Position numbers and translations under genes: made by a program
Assembly: GCA_025361285.1 (NCBI GenBank)
Contig: JANYAP010000174.1
Coordinates: forward strand, 1 to 39,174
DNA from: Bacteroidales bacterium
Lineage (GTDB): Bacteria; Bacteroidota; Bacteroidia; Bacteroidales; JAAUTT01
Length of the DNA stretch: 39,174 bases
Direction of reading: 5' to 3'
Shown here: positions 25,612 through 33,908 of the stretch, piece by piece
How the letters are laid out: every line of letters begins with the position of its first letter
Position numbering within the stretch: position 1 is the first letter of the stretch
The notes under the pieces: generated by a model
Seen by the model: only the letters and a program-made list of their open reading frames with translations
The model's database searches: none
What the model was told of the DNA's origin: nothing

Positions 25612-26066
25612 TTATAGATTTTCGCCCGTCAAATACGATTGAAAAAGATATTCAGGGCTTTCGTAATAAATGCTACTGTTAAAATCTTCTATTTTTCGGG
25701 ACAACCACAAACTGTAAACTTCTATAAGAGCTTCTATCAATGGCTTATTTTCCTTTTTGCTAACATCAATAATTAAACGTTTATACACTTTCCCAATATC
25801 CCAATGAGTAGGTATTGAATATTTCGCATTTGTGATATTGTCGAATACTCCGTCCTTAATATTATGTTTTTCGACAAGTTCAAATGTTAGTTTATCTATA
25901 TTTTCGTTGTGGTAAATATCTGCTAAGTTCAAAATATGGTTTAAATCATTTTTCCGATAGCATTAACAATCACATTACGATGATTTTTTGTTTTTCTGCC
26001 AATATATTCAATCAAAGAGCAGAGAAAAAACAGATTGTTTGCAACTTTATCTTCTCTGCCTGTCAT
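25612..26066 (-). pseudogene. Small conserved-looking gene broken by a -1 frameshift in a poly-A tract
   Basis: Reading the minus strand, an ATG at 26066 opens 41 codons (MTGREDKVANNLFF ... NVIVNAIGKMI) that stop at 25941-25943. A second frame then continues from about 25932 for 106 codons (LADIYHNENIDKL ... YLFQSYLTGENL). Adding one A to the A5 run at 25949-25953 (T5 on the plus strand) joins both parts into one protein of about 148 residues (NAIGKNDLNHILNLADIYHN). The joined sequence looks like an intact small soluble protein. I do not recognise the family and assign no function. Either the gene is inactivated or the base is missing through a sequencing error. Confidence 0.65.
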
Positions 26067-26166
26067 AATTACTTATAGTTTTAGATTTTGCAAATTGTAT
26101 AGTTTTCAATGCTTTGTCGCTACAAAAACAGACTTGGTGGGTTGGGTGTTTAAATTTAGCTAAAAT

Positions 26167-26179
26167 CGTCGGAATGACA
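26167..26179 (+). repeat. Second copy of the CGTCGGAATGACA intergenic word
   Basis: It is identical to 908-920 beside the palindromic repeat after the nitroreductase gene, but here the left palindrome arm is missing. It lies in the 191-bp gap between the broken small gene and the GNAT-like gene. Confidence 0.5.
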
Positions 26180-26257
26180 CTTCTGCTCAAAAGTACTTTT
26201 CGGGGTATAGTTAAAGCAACTAACTTTTAAACTTTTCATTTTCGATATAAATGGCAA

Positions 26258-27379
26258 TCAATCAATCGTTTTCTGATAAACTCTATATCGTTTAATTAAA
26301 AAAGCACCGTACCTTTTCATTTCGGCCATCATATCGTTATTGTTTTCCATAACTACGTGAGTGTCAACGCTAGTCATTTTTGCCTTTTTTGCCGAATTTA
26401 TTGTTGTTAACGACAGAAAAATATCGAGCCCCTGCTTTTGATACGATGGCTTAACCGCTCCCAGCATTGTATTGCAGGTTTTAGCTGTTTTCATAGCTCG
26501 CAGAATATGAATTATACCAAATGGCAAAAGGCGACCTTTAGCTTTTTGTAACCCTTTGTATAAATTAGGCATACTTATAAGAAAAGCCACAACCTCATCG
26601 TCTTTCATCACTATTTTTACAAATCGTGGGTCGAGAATTGGCATATATCGTTTGGCAAGCTCCATCATTTCTTTTTCGTCCATAGGAATAAATCCATAAA
26701 TGTCTTTGAACGATTCGTTTACCAAGTTTAAAACTGGTATTATTAATGGTTTTAGCTGCTTACGCGATGTGAACTCCATAAATTTTAAATCCTTTTTGGA
26801 GGTAACTCTAGCATAAACCTTCTGGTATATTTCGGGTAGCTCGGTGGCTAATGGAAAGCGAAAAATTACACAGTCGAGTTCTTTTGTATAACCTTGGTTT
26901 TCAATAAGTGCTGGTAAATATGCAGGGTTTGTGGCGCTATCAACAACCGGTTCGTAATCGAACCCTTCAATTAACACCCCTTGAATATCTCTATCTGAAA
27001 AACCGTACGGGCCAATAATTTTGTCCATGCCTTTGCTTTTTGCCCATTTTTCAATGTCCTTAACAAGGACTGTCGCAACTTCCTTATCGTTAATGCATTC
27101 TAAAAATCCAAATCGTCCATTTTTTATATTGAACAATTGGTTATGTTCGTGCTGAATAATGCCCATAATACGCCCAACAGCTTTACCATCCTTATATGCA
27201 ATTACTTGCTTATAATCAATATTTCGGAACGACAAATTTTTTGATGGATCGAAATAGCTTTTTTCATCGAGATAAAGAGGTTGCAACCAAGTATTATCTC
27301 CCTTACGAATAGTTTCCGGAAAGTATATAAACTCTTTACGATCGCTTTTGGTTAGCACTTCTTTTAGAATTATCGACAT
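26258..27379 (-). CDS. GNAT-like acyltransferase-fold protein (YghO-like)
   Basis: A 373-residue soluble protein. The N-terminal half (about 45-180) looks like a GNAT acyl-CoA fold, with KDGKAVGRIMGIIQHEHNQL giving a typical beta-hairpin and GRFGFLECINDKEVATVLVKDIEKWAKSKGMDKIIGP resembling the next strand-helix pair. A second half (about 200-370) ends in a GNAT-like VKPSYQKQGLDIFL and THVVMENN. The layout resembles the uncharacterised YghO type. Some bacterial ceramide-synthesis acyltransferases are annotated as GNAT proteins, but I cannot confirm membership here. The PAP2 gene lies 74 bp upstream on the same strand. The donor and acceptor are unknown. Confidence 0.62.
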   Translation of the reverse strand: MSIILKEVLTKSDRKEFIYFPETIRKGDNTWLQPLYLDEKSYFDPSKNLSFRNIDYKQVIAYKDGKAVGRIMGIIQHEHNQLFNIKNGRFGFLECINDKEVATVLVKDIEKWAKSKGMDKIIGPYGFSDRDIQGVLIEGFDYEPVVDSATNPAYLPALIENQGYTKELDCVIFRFPLATELPEIYQKVYARVTSKKDLKFMEFTSRKQLKPLIIPVLNLVNESFKDIYGFIPMDEKEMMELAKRYMPILDPRFVKIVMKDDEVVAFLISMPNLYKGLQKAKGRLLPFGIIHILRAMKTAKTCNTMLGAVKPSYQKQGLDIFLSLTTINSAKKAKMTSVDTHVVMENNNDMMAEMKRYGAFLIKRYRVYQKTID

Positions 27380-27453
27380 ATTTTATTGATATTAGTGTTA
27401 ATAGTAGTTAGTTAAGTAAAGCAAATTGTTCAGTAATTGCCTTCGCAAGATAA

Positions 27454-28407
27454 TTATTTTTTTAACGTTTTTATTCGGATGCGTTTTATTAAGGATAAAA
27501 GTTTTTGGTATAACGTTAACGTATTCGCCTCGTTATTAATACCTTGCGTTAGTGTTTGGTATGTATGCTTGCTAACCCAGTACATTGTTGGTATCGACAA
27601 AAATCCGCCAATTACATCGATAACATAATGTGCTTTTATATAAACAGTTGACATAATAAGCAGAATTCCGCCCAAAACAAACCATTTTAGGAGCTTTGGC
27701 GCATACTTGTAAGCAAGATATATCATAAGAACCATTACGCCAACATGCGAACTCGGAAAAGCGGCCGTAGGGCCTTCCCCAAACTCATGTACAAACTTTA
27801 CAAGATCTCTAAAAAAATAGGCGTCGGGAAGCAAATTGTCGGGTGGCGACAGGTAAAACTGGGGACCTGCAACAGGAAATAGTATGAATAGTATGTAGTA
27901 CATATAGAATGACATACATATAATAAACATTGTTTCCTGAAAATGCTGACGCGCGTTTCTGTATATCCAATAGCATAAACCAAAAATGAAGATGTAAAAG
28001 GAAAAATAGCTAAGGTTCATTAGGTCGTTGAACCATTTCCAAGGCATATAATGCGAAAACCAAACGCTTGGATGCCCGCCGAAAATTGTAATTTCCAAGT
28101 TAGATACCGCTGGATCGAAATTTGGAAAAATTACATTGTTTAAATAATCGGTTTCCGGATAAAAATAGCTTAGCAAAGCCAATGGATAAAAGCTTCTTAG
28201 AAAATGCAAGCTCGCATTATTAACCGAATAGTTAAGGAATATTAAGATGCCAATAGCTCCTAAAAAAACAAGCCTAATAATCAAATGACTAACAAAATTG
28301 TCGAGTACTGCCGCTCCTAAAACAATGTAAACGCTTGTAATAGTAATGTAAGCAACTGTAATGATATCAATTGGGTAAATGTGATGCAAAAATTTTCGTA
28401 AAGGCAT
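27454..28407 (-). CDS. PAP2-superfamily membrane phosphatase/phosphotransferase (AUR1-like)
   Basis: A 317-residue polytopic protein with about seven membrane segments. The two catalytic PAP2 motifs are clear: A216-F-P-S-S-H221-V-G, and H260-Y-V-I-D264-V-I-G with the nucleophile His. The spacing of the motifs near the C-terminus and the aromatic-rich first half match the PAP2_3/AUR1-like branch, whose members dephosphorylate lipid phosphates or move phospho-headgroups onto ceramide. The active site would face the periplasm. I chose the ATG at 28407; an earlier start at 28464 would overlap the histidine-kinase coding end and adds residues before the first helix that look non-native. The kinase gene ends 10 bp upstream. 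Confidence 0.82.
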   Translation of the reverse strand: MPLRKFLHHIYPIDIITVAYITITSVYIVLGAAVLDNFVSHLIIRLVFLGAIGILIFLNYSVNNASLHFLRSFYPLALLSYFYPETDYLNNVIFPNFDPAVSNLEITIFGGHPSVWFSHYMPWKWFNDLMNLSYFSFYIFIFGLCYWIYRNARQHFQETMFIICMSFYMYYILFILFPVAGPQFYLSPPDNLLPDAYFFRDLVKFVHEFGEGPTAAFPSSHVGVMVLMIYLAYKYAPKLLKWFVLGGILLIMSTVYIKAHYVIDVIGGFLSIPTMYWVSKHTYQTLTQGINNEANTLTLYQKLLSLIKRIRIKTLKK

Positions 28408-28417
28408 ATTATAATCT

Positions 28418-29875
28418 TCAAAGTGTAGCGGGTAAAGGTAACGATAAAATGAAAGTAGAACCATGCACTACCTCACTTTTTACAGTAATATTACCTCCGT
28501 TTTGACGGGCAAATTCTATGCATAGTATTAATCCTAAGCCTGTTCCAGATTCGCCACTTGTACCTTTCATAATTTCTTTATCTTTCGAAAAAAGTTTTCT
28601 TATTTGCTCCCCATTCATACCAATACCGCTATCGGCAATAGAAATGTAAGCATTTTTTGCATCGATAGTTGTTGAAATACGTATCTCCCCGTTTTTATTA
28701 GTAAACTTTATGGCGTTAGTAACTAGGTTTCGCAATATAGCGGCAACCATATTTGTATCGGCGTATACATTTAAACTAGTTGACGCTTCGTTAATTACAA
28801 CAATATTTTTTAGTTTTGCACTTACTTCCAGAAAATCAATTACCTCACTTATTTGGTCGCCAATATTTAAAACAACTGGGCGGCAAGGAATAGCACTTGA
28901 TTGCGCCTTTGCCCAAAACAACATGTTTTCGAGTAACGAATATGCCGATATCGACGAGCTGTTAATGATACGAAGCATCTCAAGCTGTTTTGGCTGCATA
29001 GTATCTGCAAACTTCATAATTAGCAGTTCCGAAAAATTAATAATTGCATTAAATGGGTTCTTCAAATCGTGAGCGATAATTGATATAAATTTGTCCTTAG
29101 TATCGTTCGATTTCTGTAATTCATTGTTTAAATCCTTGAGACTTCCAGCCTGCATCGTCAATTCTTCGGCTTGTTGCTGAATATGTTCGTGTCGTTCTTC
29201 TAGTAAAGCATTAACCTCTTGTAGATTAATAGATTGAGCTATTATCTCTTTCTGAGCTTCTTTTAACTTTGTAATATTTCGTCCTATTCCTATTATGCCC
29301 TTAACATTTCCATATTCGTCAATCCATGGCACTTTAGTGGTAGAAACAACTATTGGATTGTTGTTGGCATCTAATCCAAATTCTTCTTGGTTAATAAGTG
29401 GTACTTTCTTTTTTATGATATCTTGCTCATCGTCAAAAAATTTCTGAGCCATATCTTTAGGGTAATAGTCGAAATCGGATTTCCCAATAAGGTCTTTTGG
29501 GTTCGCAACTCTAACTATATCAGCTAGATACTTATTTGCAATAATAAATTTACTTTCGGTATCTTTAATATAAATGAAATCGGGCATATTGTCAATCAAA
29601 AGATGAAGCAAGCCAGTATCGATTTTTGCTTGTGAACCTTGGCTTTTTTTTATTCTCTTAATTTTTAGCAATAAAAACACTACGGCAGTAGCCATAATAA
29701 TTACAACAAAAACTAATATGTACATTGCAATATGTAAATGAGAAATAGCTGTATATGAGATAGTTGTTGCCTTCGCAATTATATTACTTGAAAGTAATTG
29801 CAATATAAGCAATATGCACATAACTAGTGCTCTTTGTTTTGTATGGCTATGCTTCTTGAAATATTTTATAAACAT
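28418..29875 (-). CDS. PAS-domain membrane sensor histidine kinase
   Basis: A 485-residue kinase. Two hydrophobic segments (about 15-30 and 50-72) bracket a very short periplasmic loop, so it probably senses something in the membrane or cytosol. A PAS domain (about 90-205; LIDNMPDFIYIKD ... GIIGIGRNIT) and a coiled-coil linker follow. Next come a HisKA domain with H269 in IIAHDLKNPF and a HATPase with NLVTNAIKF, ADSGIGM and GTGLGL. All boxes are intact. I chose the ATG at 29875 over a TTG 18 bases earlier. No response regulator gene is in the window, so it is an orphan. It is followed 10 bp later by the PAP2 gene, which may be co-transcribed. Confidence 0.9.
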   Translation of the reverse strand: MFIKYFKKHSHTKQRALVMCILLILQLLSSNIIAKATTISYTAISHLHIAMYILVFVVIIMATAVVFLLLKIKRIKKSQGSQAKIDTGLLHLLIDNMPDFIYIKDTESKFIIANKYLADIVRVANPKDLIGKSDFDYYPKDMAQKFFDDEQDIIKKKVPLINQEEFGLDANNNPIVVSTTKVPWIDEYGNVKGIIGIGRNITKLKEAQKEIIAQSINLQEVNALLEERHEHIQQQAEELTMQAGSLKDLNNELQKSNDTKDKFISIIAHDLKNPFNAIINFSELLIMKFADTMQPKQLEMLRIINSSSISAYSLLENMLFWAKAQSSAIPCRPVVLNIGDQISEVIDFLEVSAKLKNIVVINEASTSLNVYADTNMVAAILRNLVTNAIKFTNKNGEIRISTTIDAKNAYISIADSGIGMNGEQIRKLFSKDKEIMKGTSGESGTGLGLILCIEFARQNGGNITVKSEVVHGSTFILSLPLPATL

Positions 29876-29971
29876 GTTGGCTATTACTAACAAATTTTGA
29901 TTCTTCCATTATGGAACTTGACTGAAAGATAGTAAAAAATTGAATACAATGTTCTGTTTTATTAATAAAAA

Positions 29972-30006
29972 ACTAAAGGCTATCCCAAAAAGAAATAGCC
30001 TTTAGT
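29972..30006 (-). terminator. Intrinsic terminator downstream of the MFS gene
   Basis: A perfect 12-bp stem, ACTAAAGGCTAT/ATAGCCTTTAGT, with an 11-nt A-rich loop. On the minus strand it is followed by TTTTTTATTAAT. It would end transcripts from the kdgK-KDPG aldolase-MFS unit about 280 bp after the last stop and protect the kinase gene from readthrough. Confidence 0.8.
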
Positions 30007-30156
30007 TAGTAAATTTGCCTGTTAACCAGTTAACTATCGGATTTTGGACTATGTTTAGGCACAAAAGCTTTCATTTTTATATACATATCTATGCGGATAA
30101 AACTGTTTATATTTTTGTAACTTGTTAATTATGAACAAGTTGAAATACATAGAAAC

Positions 30157-30250
30157 AAGTTGAAATATTTTTATATTTCTATGTATTGCAACGTATTACA
30201 AATACGTGGAAATGGAATAATCAGAAATTTACCGAACTATTGAAGTATAA
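30157..30250 (+). repeat. Dispersed intergenic element, copy A
   Basis: About 90 bp aligns with the reverse complement of 38911-39000. Shared words include TTGAAATATTTTTAT, CAACGTATTACAA, TGGAAATG and TTTACCGAAC, with an 11-bp insertion (about 30172-30182) in this copy. The word at 30228-30242 also occurs exactly at 8650-8664. Confidence 0.6.
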
Positions 30251-30287
30251 AAACGCATTTTAGGTATAACACCAAATACTCATTTTT

Positions 30288-31826
30288 TTAATAATCGGAA
30301 ACTTCTTTGAATTTTGGAACTAACGACTTCATAATGAACCATGCTAATAAATATGCAATAGCACAATATCCAAAAACCCATGCATATGCAATTGAAATTT
30401 CGCCTTGAATAATTGAAACTTGTAAAGCTTTCATCTGTTCGAAACCATTTGGGTCAACAGCTTGAATCTTATTAACCAAATCCTTAGAAAGGCTAGCTAG
30501 TTCAACCCTATTAAGATCTATAATTTCGCCATTTTTATTTACTAGAGTTATTGCTTTAATTTTCTCTGCAAAATCGGCAAGGTTTGAGGCTTGTGCTTCT
30601 GCCCACGATTTTGCTATACCAGCTGCACGGTATGCATCGAACATCCATCCAGCTGCCTTACTTATAACTATGCCTCCTAAACCTCCTGCCATTCCTCCGA
30701 TACCTATTACCGAGGCAACGGATTTTTTAGGGAACATATCCGAAACAGTAGTGAAAATATTGGCCGACCATGCCTGATGAGCCGCTGTACCGATACCAAT
30801 TACAATTATGGGTAACCAATAGCTATAACTACCTAGGAATTGCGCACTTAGTACAATCAGTGGAAATAAAGCAATGGTAAACATAGCTTTCATTCGACCT
30901 GAGTAAGGATTGTATCCTTTATTGATAAAATACATAGGGAACCAACCTCCTGTAATGCTTCCAACTGTAGACATAGTATAAAGTACCGCAAGAGGCAAAG
31001 CAACCTGCGTACCCGTCATGCCATATTGTGCTTTTAAGTATGCTGGCAGCCAAAACAAGAAAAACCACCATACCCCGTCAGTCAAAAATTTACCAATGCT
31101 AAAAGCCCATGTTTGCCTATATTTAAGAAGTTTAAACCAGGAGTTTTTTGTATTTTTTTCGTCGGAAACGGAGTTTTGAACATCGGCATCGGTATCGCTG
31201 TTGATATAATCGAATTCCGATTTTTTTAGTTTTTTACAAAGTTGCGGTTTTTCGTAGAGAAAAAACCAGAAAATAAGCCAGAAAAAGCCAACGCCACCAA
31301 TTATTAAAAATGCTGCTTCCCAGCCATAATGGTCGGCAATCCAAGGTACTGTAAGAGGTGCTATAATAGCTCCCACATTTGCTCCGGAATTAAAAATACC
31401 AGTAGCTAAGGCTCGTTCTTTTTTGGGAAACCATTCAGCAACGGTTTTAATTGCAGCAGGAAAGTTGCCTGATTCTCCAAAACCTAGTACACCACGAGCA
31501 AACATAAAACCACCAGTACCTTTTGCAAGCGCATGCACCATTGCTCCAATGGACCAAACTATTAGCCCCCAAGCATACCCCCATTTTGTTCCTAACCAGT
31601 CAATCAATCGTCCAGCAAAAAGCATCGAAATGGCGTATACAAACTGGAATACAGAAACAATGTTTGCATAATCGCTATCGCTCCAATTGAATTGCACTTC
31701 GAGGCGGTCTTTCAATAAGCTAAGTACTTGACGATCAAGATAGTTAACTGTAGTAGCGAAAAATACTAGAGCACAAATTGTCCATCTGTATTTACCAATT
31801 TTCTCATTTAATTCATTAGGTTTCAT
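30288..31826 (-). CDS. MFS transporter, hexuronate (ExuT)-type
   Basis: A 512-residue, 12-helix major facilitator protein of the anion:cation symporter branch that includes ExuT. Signs are RWTICALVFFATTVNYLDRQVLS at helix 1, the helix 2-3 loop AGRLIDWLGTKWGY, FARGVLGFGESGNFPAAIKTVAEWFPKKERALA after helix 4, and a helix 5 with FNSGANVGAIIAP. It is longer than ordinary ExuT (about 430-470) because of a charged insert at about residues 400-475 between late helices, mostly soluble in character. It would import a hexuronate or its lactone by proton symport. The gene lies 32 bp downstream of the KDPG aldolase, so substrate uptake and breakdown are in one operon. Confidence 0.87.
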   Translation of the reverse strand: MKPNELNEKIGKYRWTICALVFFATTVNYLDRQVLSLLKDRLEVQFNWSDSDYANIVSVFQFVYAISMLFAGRLIDWLGTKWGYAWGLIVWSIGAMVHALAKGTGGFMFARGVLGFGESGNFPAAIKTVAEWFPKKERALATGIFNSGANVGAIIAPLTVPWIADHYGWEAAFLIIGGVGFFWLIFWFFLYEKPQLCKKLKKSEFDYINSDTDADVQNSVSDEKNTKNSWFKLLKYRQTWAFSIGKFLTDGVWWFFLFWLPAYLKAQYGMTGTQVALPLAVLYTMSTVGSITGGWFPMYFINKGYNPYSGRMKAMFTIALFPLIVLSAQFLGSYSYWLPIIVIGIGTAAHQAWSANIFTTVSDMFPKKSVASVIGIGGMAGGLGGIVISKAAGWMFDAYRAAGIAKSWAEAQASNLADFAEKIKAITLVNKNGEIIDLNRVELASLSKDLVNKIQAVDPNGFEQMKALQVSIIQGEISIAYAWVFGYCAIAYLLAWFIMKSLVPKFKEVSDY

Positions 31827-31858
31827 TTAGTTGGCTTGTTACAATGTTTAAAACTTAT

Positions 31859-32530
31859 TTACTTTTTATGCTTTTTAATTATTTCTAGTGCTTTCCTGCA
31901 CTCATCGGTAAGTTTTTGATAATCGCCATTTTTAATAATATCGGTAGTAAGTAGCTGCGAGCCCATGCCAACGCAAGTAACGCCAGCTTTAAACCATGCC
32001 GCTAGGTTTTCCTCCGAAGTGTCGACGCCACCAGTGGGCATAATGCTTGTCCATGGAAAAGGACCCTTAACGGCTTCAATAAATTTTGGACCGCCAACTT
32101 GCGAACCTGGAAATATTTTAACTATTTCGGCGCCAAGCTCTTCGGCCTTTGATATTTCGGTAACCGATCCGCAGCCAGGCGACCACGATATTTTCCGTCG
32201 GTTACATACCTTTGCCATATCTTCGTTCAATATTGGCGATACTATAAAATTAGTGCCTAGTTGAATGTAAAGCGACGTAGTACCTGCATCTACAACCGAA
32301 CCAACGCCGAGTATCATGTCGGGTAATTCCTGCGCTACGTATTTGTTTAGTTCGGTAAATACTTCGTGTGCATAATCGCCTCGGTTGGTAAATTCAAATA
32401 CCCTAATACCGCCGTCGTAACAGGCTTTCAGTACTTTTTTACATAGTTCGGCGTTCTTGTTATAAAATACCGGAATCAGCCCTGTTTCGTGCATCTTCAA
32501 TGCTACTTGTATTCTTGTAAAGCGTGCCAT
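31859..32530 (-). CDS. kdgA: 2-keto-3-deoxy-6-phosphogluconate (KDPG) aldolase
   Basis: A 223-residue class I aldolase of the KDPG/KHG family, which splits 2-keto-3-deoxy-6-phosphogluconate to pyruvate and glyceraldehyde 3-phosphate in the cytosol. E46 in GIRVFEFTNRG is the proton-relay Glu. K138 in EIVKIFPGSQVGGPKF is the Schiff-base Lys. GVGSVV and MPTGGVD form the phosphate site, and SPGCGS is conserved. It is slightly longer than E. coli Eda (213). It lies between kdgK (84 bp upstream) and the MFS transporter (32 bp downstream), giving the last two cytosolic steps of uronate degradation. Confidence 0.93.
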   Translation of the reverse strand: MARFTRIQVALKMHETGLIPVFYNKNAELCKKVLKACYDGGIRVFEFTNRGDYAHEVFTELNKYVAQELPDMILGVGSVVDAGTTSLYIQLGTNFIVSPILNEDMAKVCNRRKISWSPGCGSVTEISKAEELGAEIVKIFPGSQVGGPKFIEAVKGPFPWTSIMPTGGVDTSEENLAAWFKAGVTCVGMGSQLLTTDIIKNGDYQKLTDECRKALEIIKKHKK

Positions 32531-32614
32531 TTTCTTTATTTTTTATTTTTGATTACTGCAACTACTTATTTTACTGTTAATTTTAATAAAAAATAGACAT
32601 TAATAAATTAAAAA

Positions 32615-33652
32615 TCAACGTGATACTCGTCCCGATGCATCGCCACCCATTAGTTTTTCAACTTCATCTACCGTAACTAGGTTGAAATCGCCTGGTATAG
32701 TATGCTTTAGACACGATGCTGCTACGGCAAAGTTTAACGCCTTTTGGTCGTTGCCGGTATATGTTATCAAGCCGTAAATAAGGCCTCCCATAAACGAATC
32801 GCCTCCTCCTACGCGGTCAACTATATGTGTTATATTGTATTCGGGAGCTTGGTAAAGTGTGGTGCCATTCCAAAGCACGCCCGACCATGTATTATGGTTA
32901 GCGTTTATCGATCCTCGAAGGGTAACAATCACTTTTTTTGCACGGGGGAAACGCTTAACCAATTGACGGCAAACCGATTCGTATGCAGCAGCTTCTACAT
33001 GACCTTTGGTAACATCAACACCTTCGGGCTTAATACCAAAAACCATTTCGGCATCTTCTTCATTACCAAGTATTACATCGCAACCTTCAACCAATTTGGG
33101 CATCACTTCCAAGGCTTTTTTACCGTATTTCCAAAGGTTTTTGCGAAAGTTGAGGTCCGTTGAAACGGTAATGCCTTTTTTATTGGCTACACTTATGGCT
33201 TCGCTGCATACTTTGGCAGCACTTTCCGATATAGCTGGGGTTATTCCTGTCCAATGAAACCACGTAACGCCCTCAAAAACTTTGTCCCAGTCGATCATTC
33301 CAATTTCGATTGTTGAGATTGACGAGAAAGCTCTGTCGTATATCACTTTACTGGCTCGCGCAACGGCTCCGGTTTCGAGAAAATAAATACCTAAACGCTC
33401 GCCACCCCATGCAACGTGGTTTGTGCCAACACTATATTTGCGCAATGCCATTGCACTAGCATCTCCTATGTCGTTTTTTGGCAAACGACTTACAAACTCC
33501 ACAGGAACACCAAAATTAGCAAGCGAAACAGCCACATTAGCTTCGCCACCACCGTAATTTACATCGAATTGAGTTGCTTGAGAAAATCGTCCGTATCCCT
33601 GAGTACTCAGGCGGAGCATAATCTCACCGAAGGTTACTACTTTGTTATTCAT
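32615..33652 (-). CDS. kdgK: 2-keto-3-deoxygluconate kinase (PfkB family)
   Basis: A 345-residue ribokinase-fold kinase. FGEIMLRLS at the start, YGGGEANVAVSLANFG (substrate glycines) and V281-G-G-G-D285-SFMGGLIYGL are the PfkB signatures, with D285 as the catalytic base. The usual DTxGAGD reads DRVGGGD here, a change often seen in KDG kinases of Bacteroidota. It phosphorylates 2-keto-3-deoxygluconate, feeding KDPG to the aldolase gene that follows. Earlier uronate steps (uronate isomerase, mannonate or altronate dehydratase) are not in the window. It starts the three-gene minus-strand operon. The upstream gap has no clear TAnnTTTG box. Confidence 0.92.
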   Translation of the reverse strand: MNNKVVTFGEIMLRLSTQGYGRFSQATQFDVNYGGGEANVAVSLANFGVPVEFVSRLPKNDIGDASAMALRKYSVGTNHVAWGGERLGIYFLETGAVARASKVIYDRAFSSISTIEIGMIDWDKVFEGVTWFHWTGITPAISESAAKVCSEAISVANKKGITVSTDLNFRKNLWKYGKKALEVMPKLVEGCDVILGNEEDAEMVFGIKPEGVDVTKGHVEAAAYESVCRQLVKRFPRAKKVIVTLRGSINANHNTWSGVLWNGTTLYQAPEYNITHIVDRVGGGDSFMGGLIYGLITYTGNDQKALNFAVAASCLKHTIPGDFNLVTVDEVEKLMGGDASGRVSR

Positions 33653-33688
33653 AATAAAACAAAATATGATAATTAAATGTAATAATTC

Positions 33689-33790
33689 AGGCTGTAGGCT
33701 AGAGACTGAAGGTTAGAGGCTGTAGACTAGAGACTGTAGGCTGTAGCTCAATTATAATAGGTTGTAATGAAGTTCCTTCAGCCTTCAGCC
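33689..33790. repeat. Low-complexity GGCTGTAG/AGAGACTG repeat with an inverted partner
   Basis: Degenerate units of GGCTGTAGGCTAGAGACTG fill 33689-33747. At 33777-33790 TTCAGCCTTCAGCC is the reverse of GGCTGAAGGCTGAA, so the array can fold on itself. It lies between the DUF5606 terminator and kdgK. The origin is unknown. Confidence 0.65.
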
Positions 33791-33849
33791 TAAATTTAAA
33801 TTTACAAAATAAATTCGAAATTGCCCATTTGCGCTATCGATTGCATAAA

Positions 33850-33897
33850 ATTAAAAACAAAAAAGGTACTGCAATATACAAGTTACTGTAATACCTT
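33850..33897 (-). terminator. Intrinsic terminator of the nusB-DUF5606 operon
   Basis: The outer stem AAGGTA/TACCTT (33863-33868 with 33892-33897) is followed on the minus strand by TTTTTTG and TTTTT. The inner loop is long and imperfectly paired. Position just after the DUF5606 stop supports it. Confidence 0.5.
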
Positions 33898-33908
33898 AAT
33901 AATGAATA

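Larger units (their letters stand above)
29876..30287. other. 412-bp intergenic region rich in inverted repeats
   Basis: No ORF is credible here. It holds a terminator hairpin (29972-30006), an 8-bp perfect inverted repeat AACTTGTT/AACAAGTT (30119-30141) and a long hairpin pairing 30140-30155 with 30176-30191 at 15 of 16 positions. It also has a direct repeat ACAAGTTGAAATA (two copies within 30135-30168) and a dispersed element related to 38911-39000. No TAnnTTTG box for the kinase was found. Confidence 0.6.
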
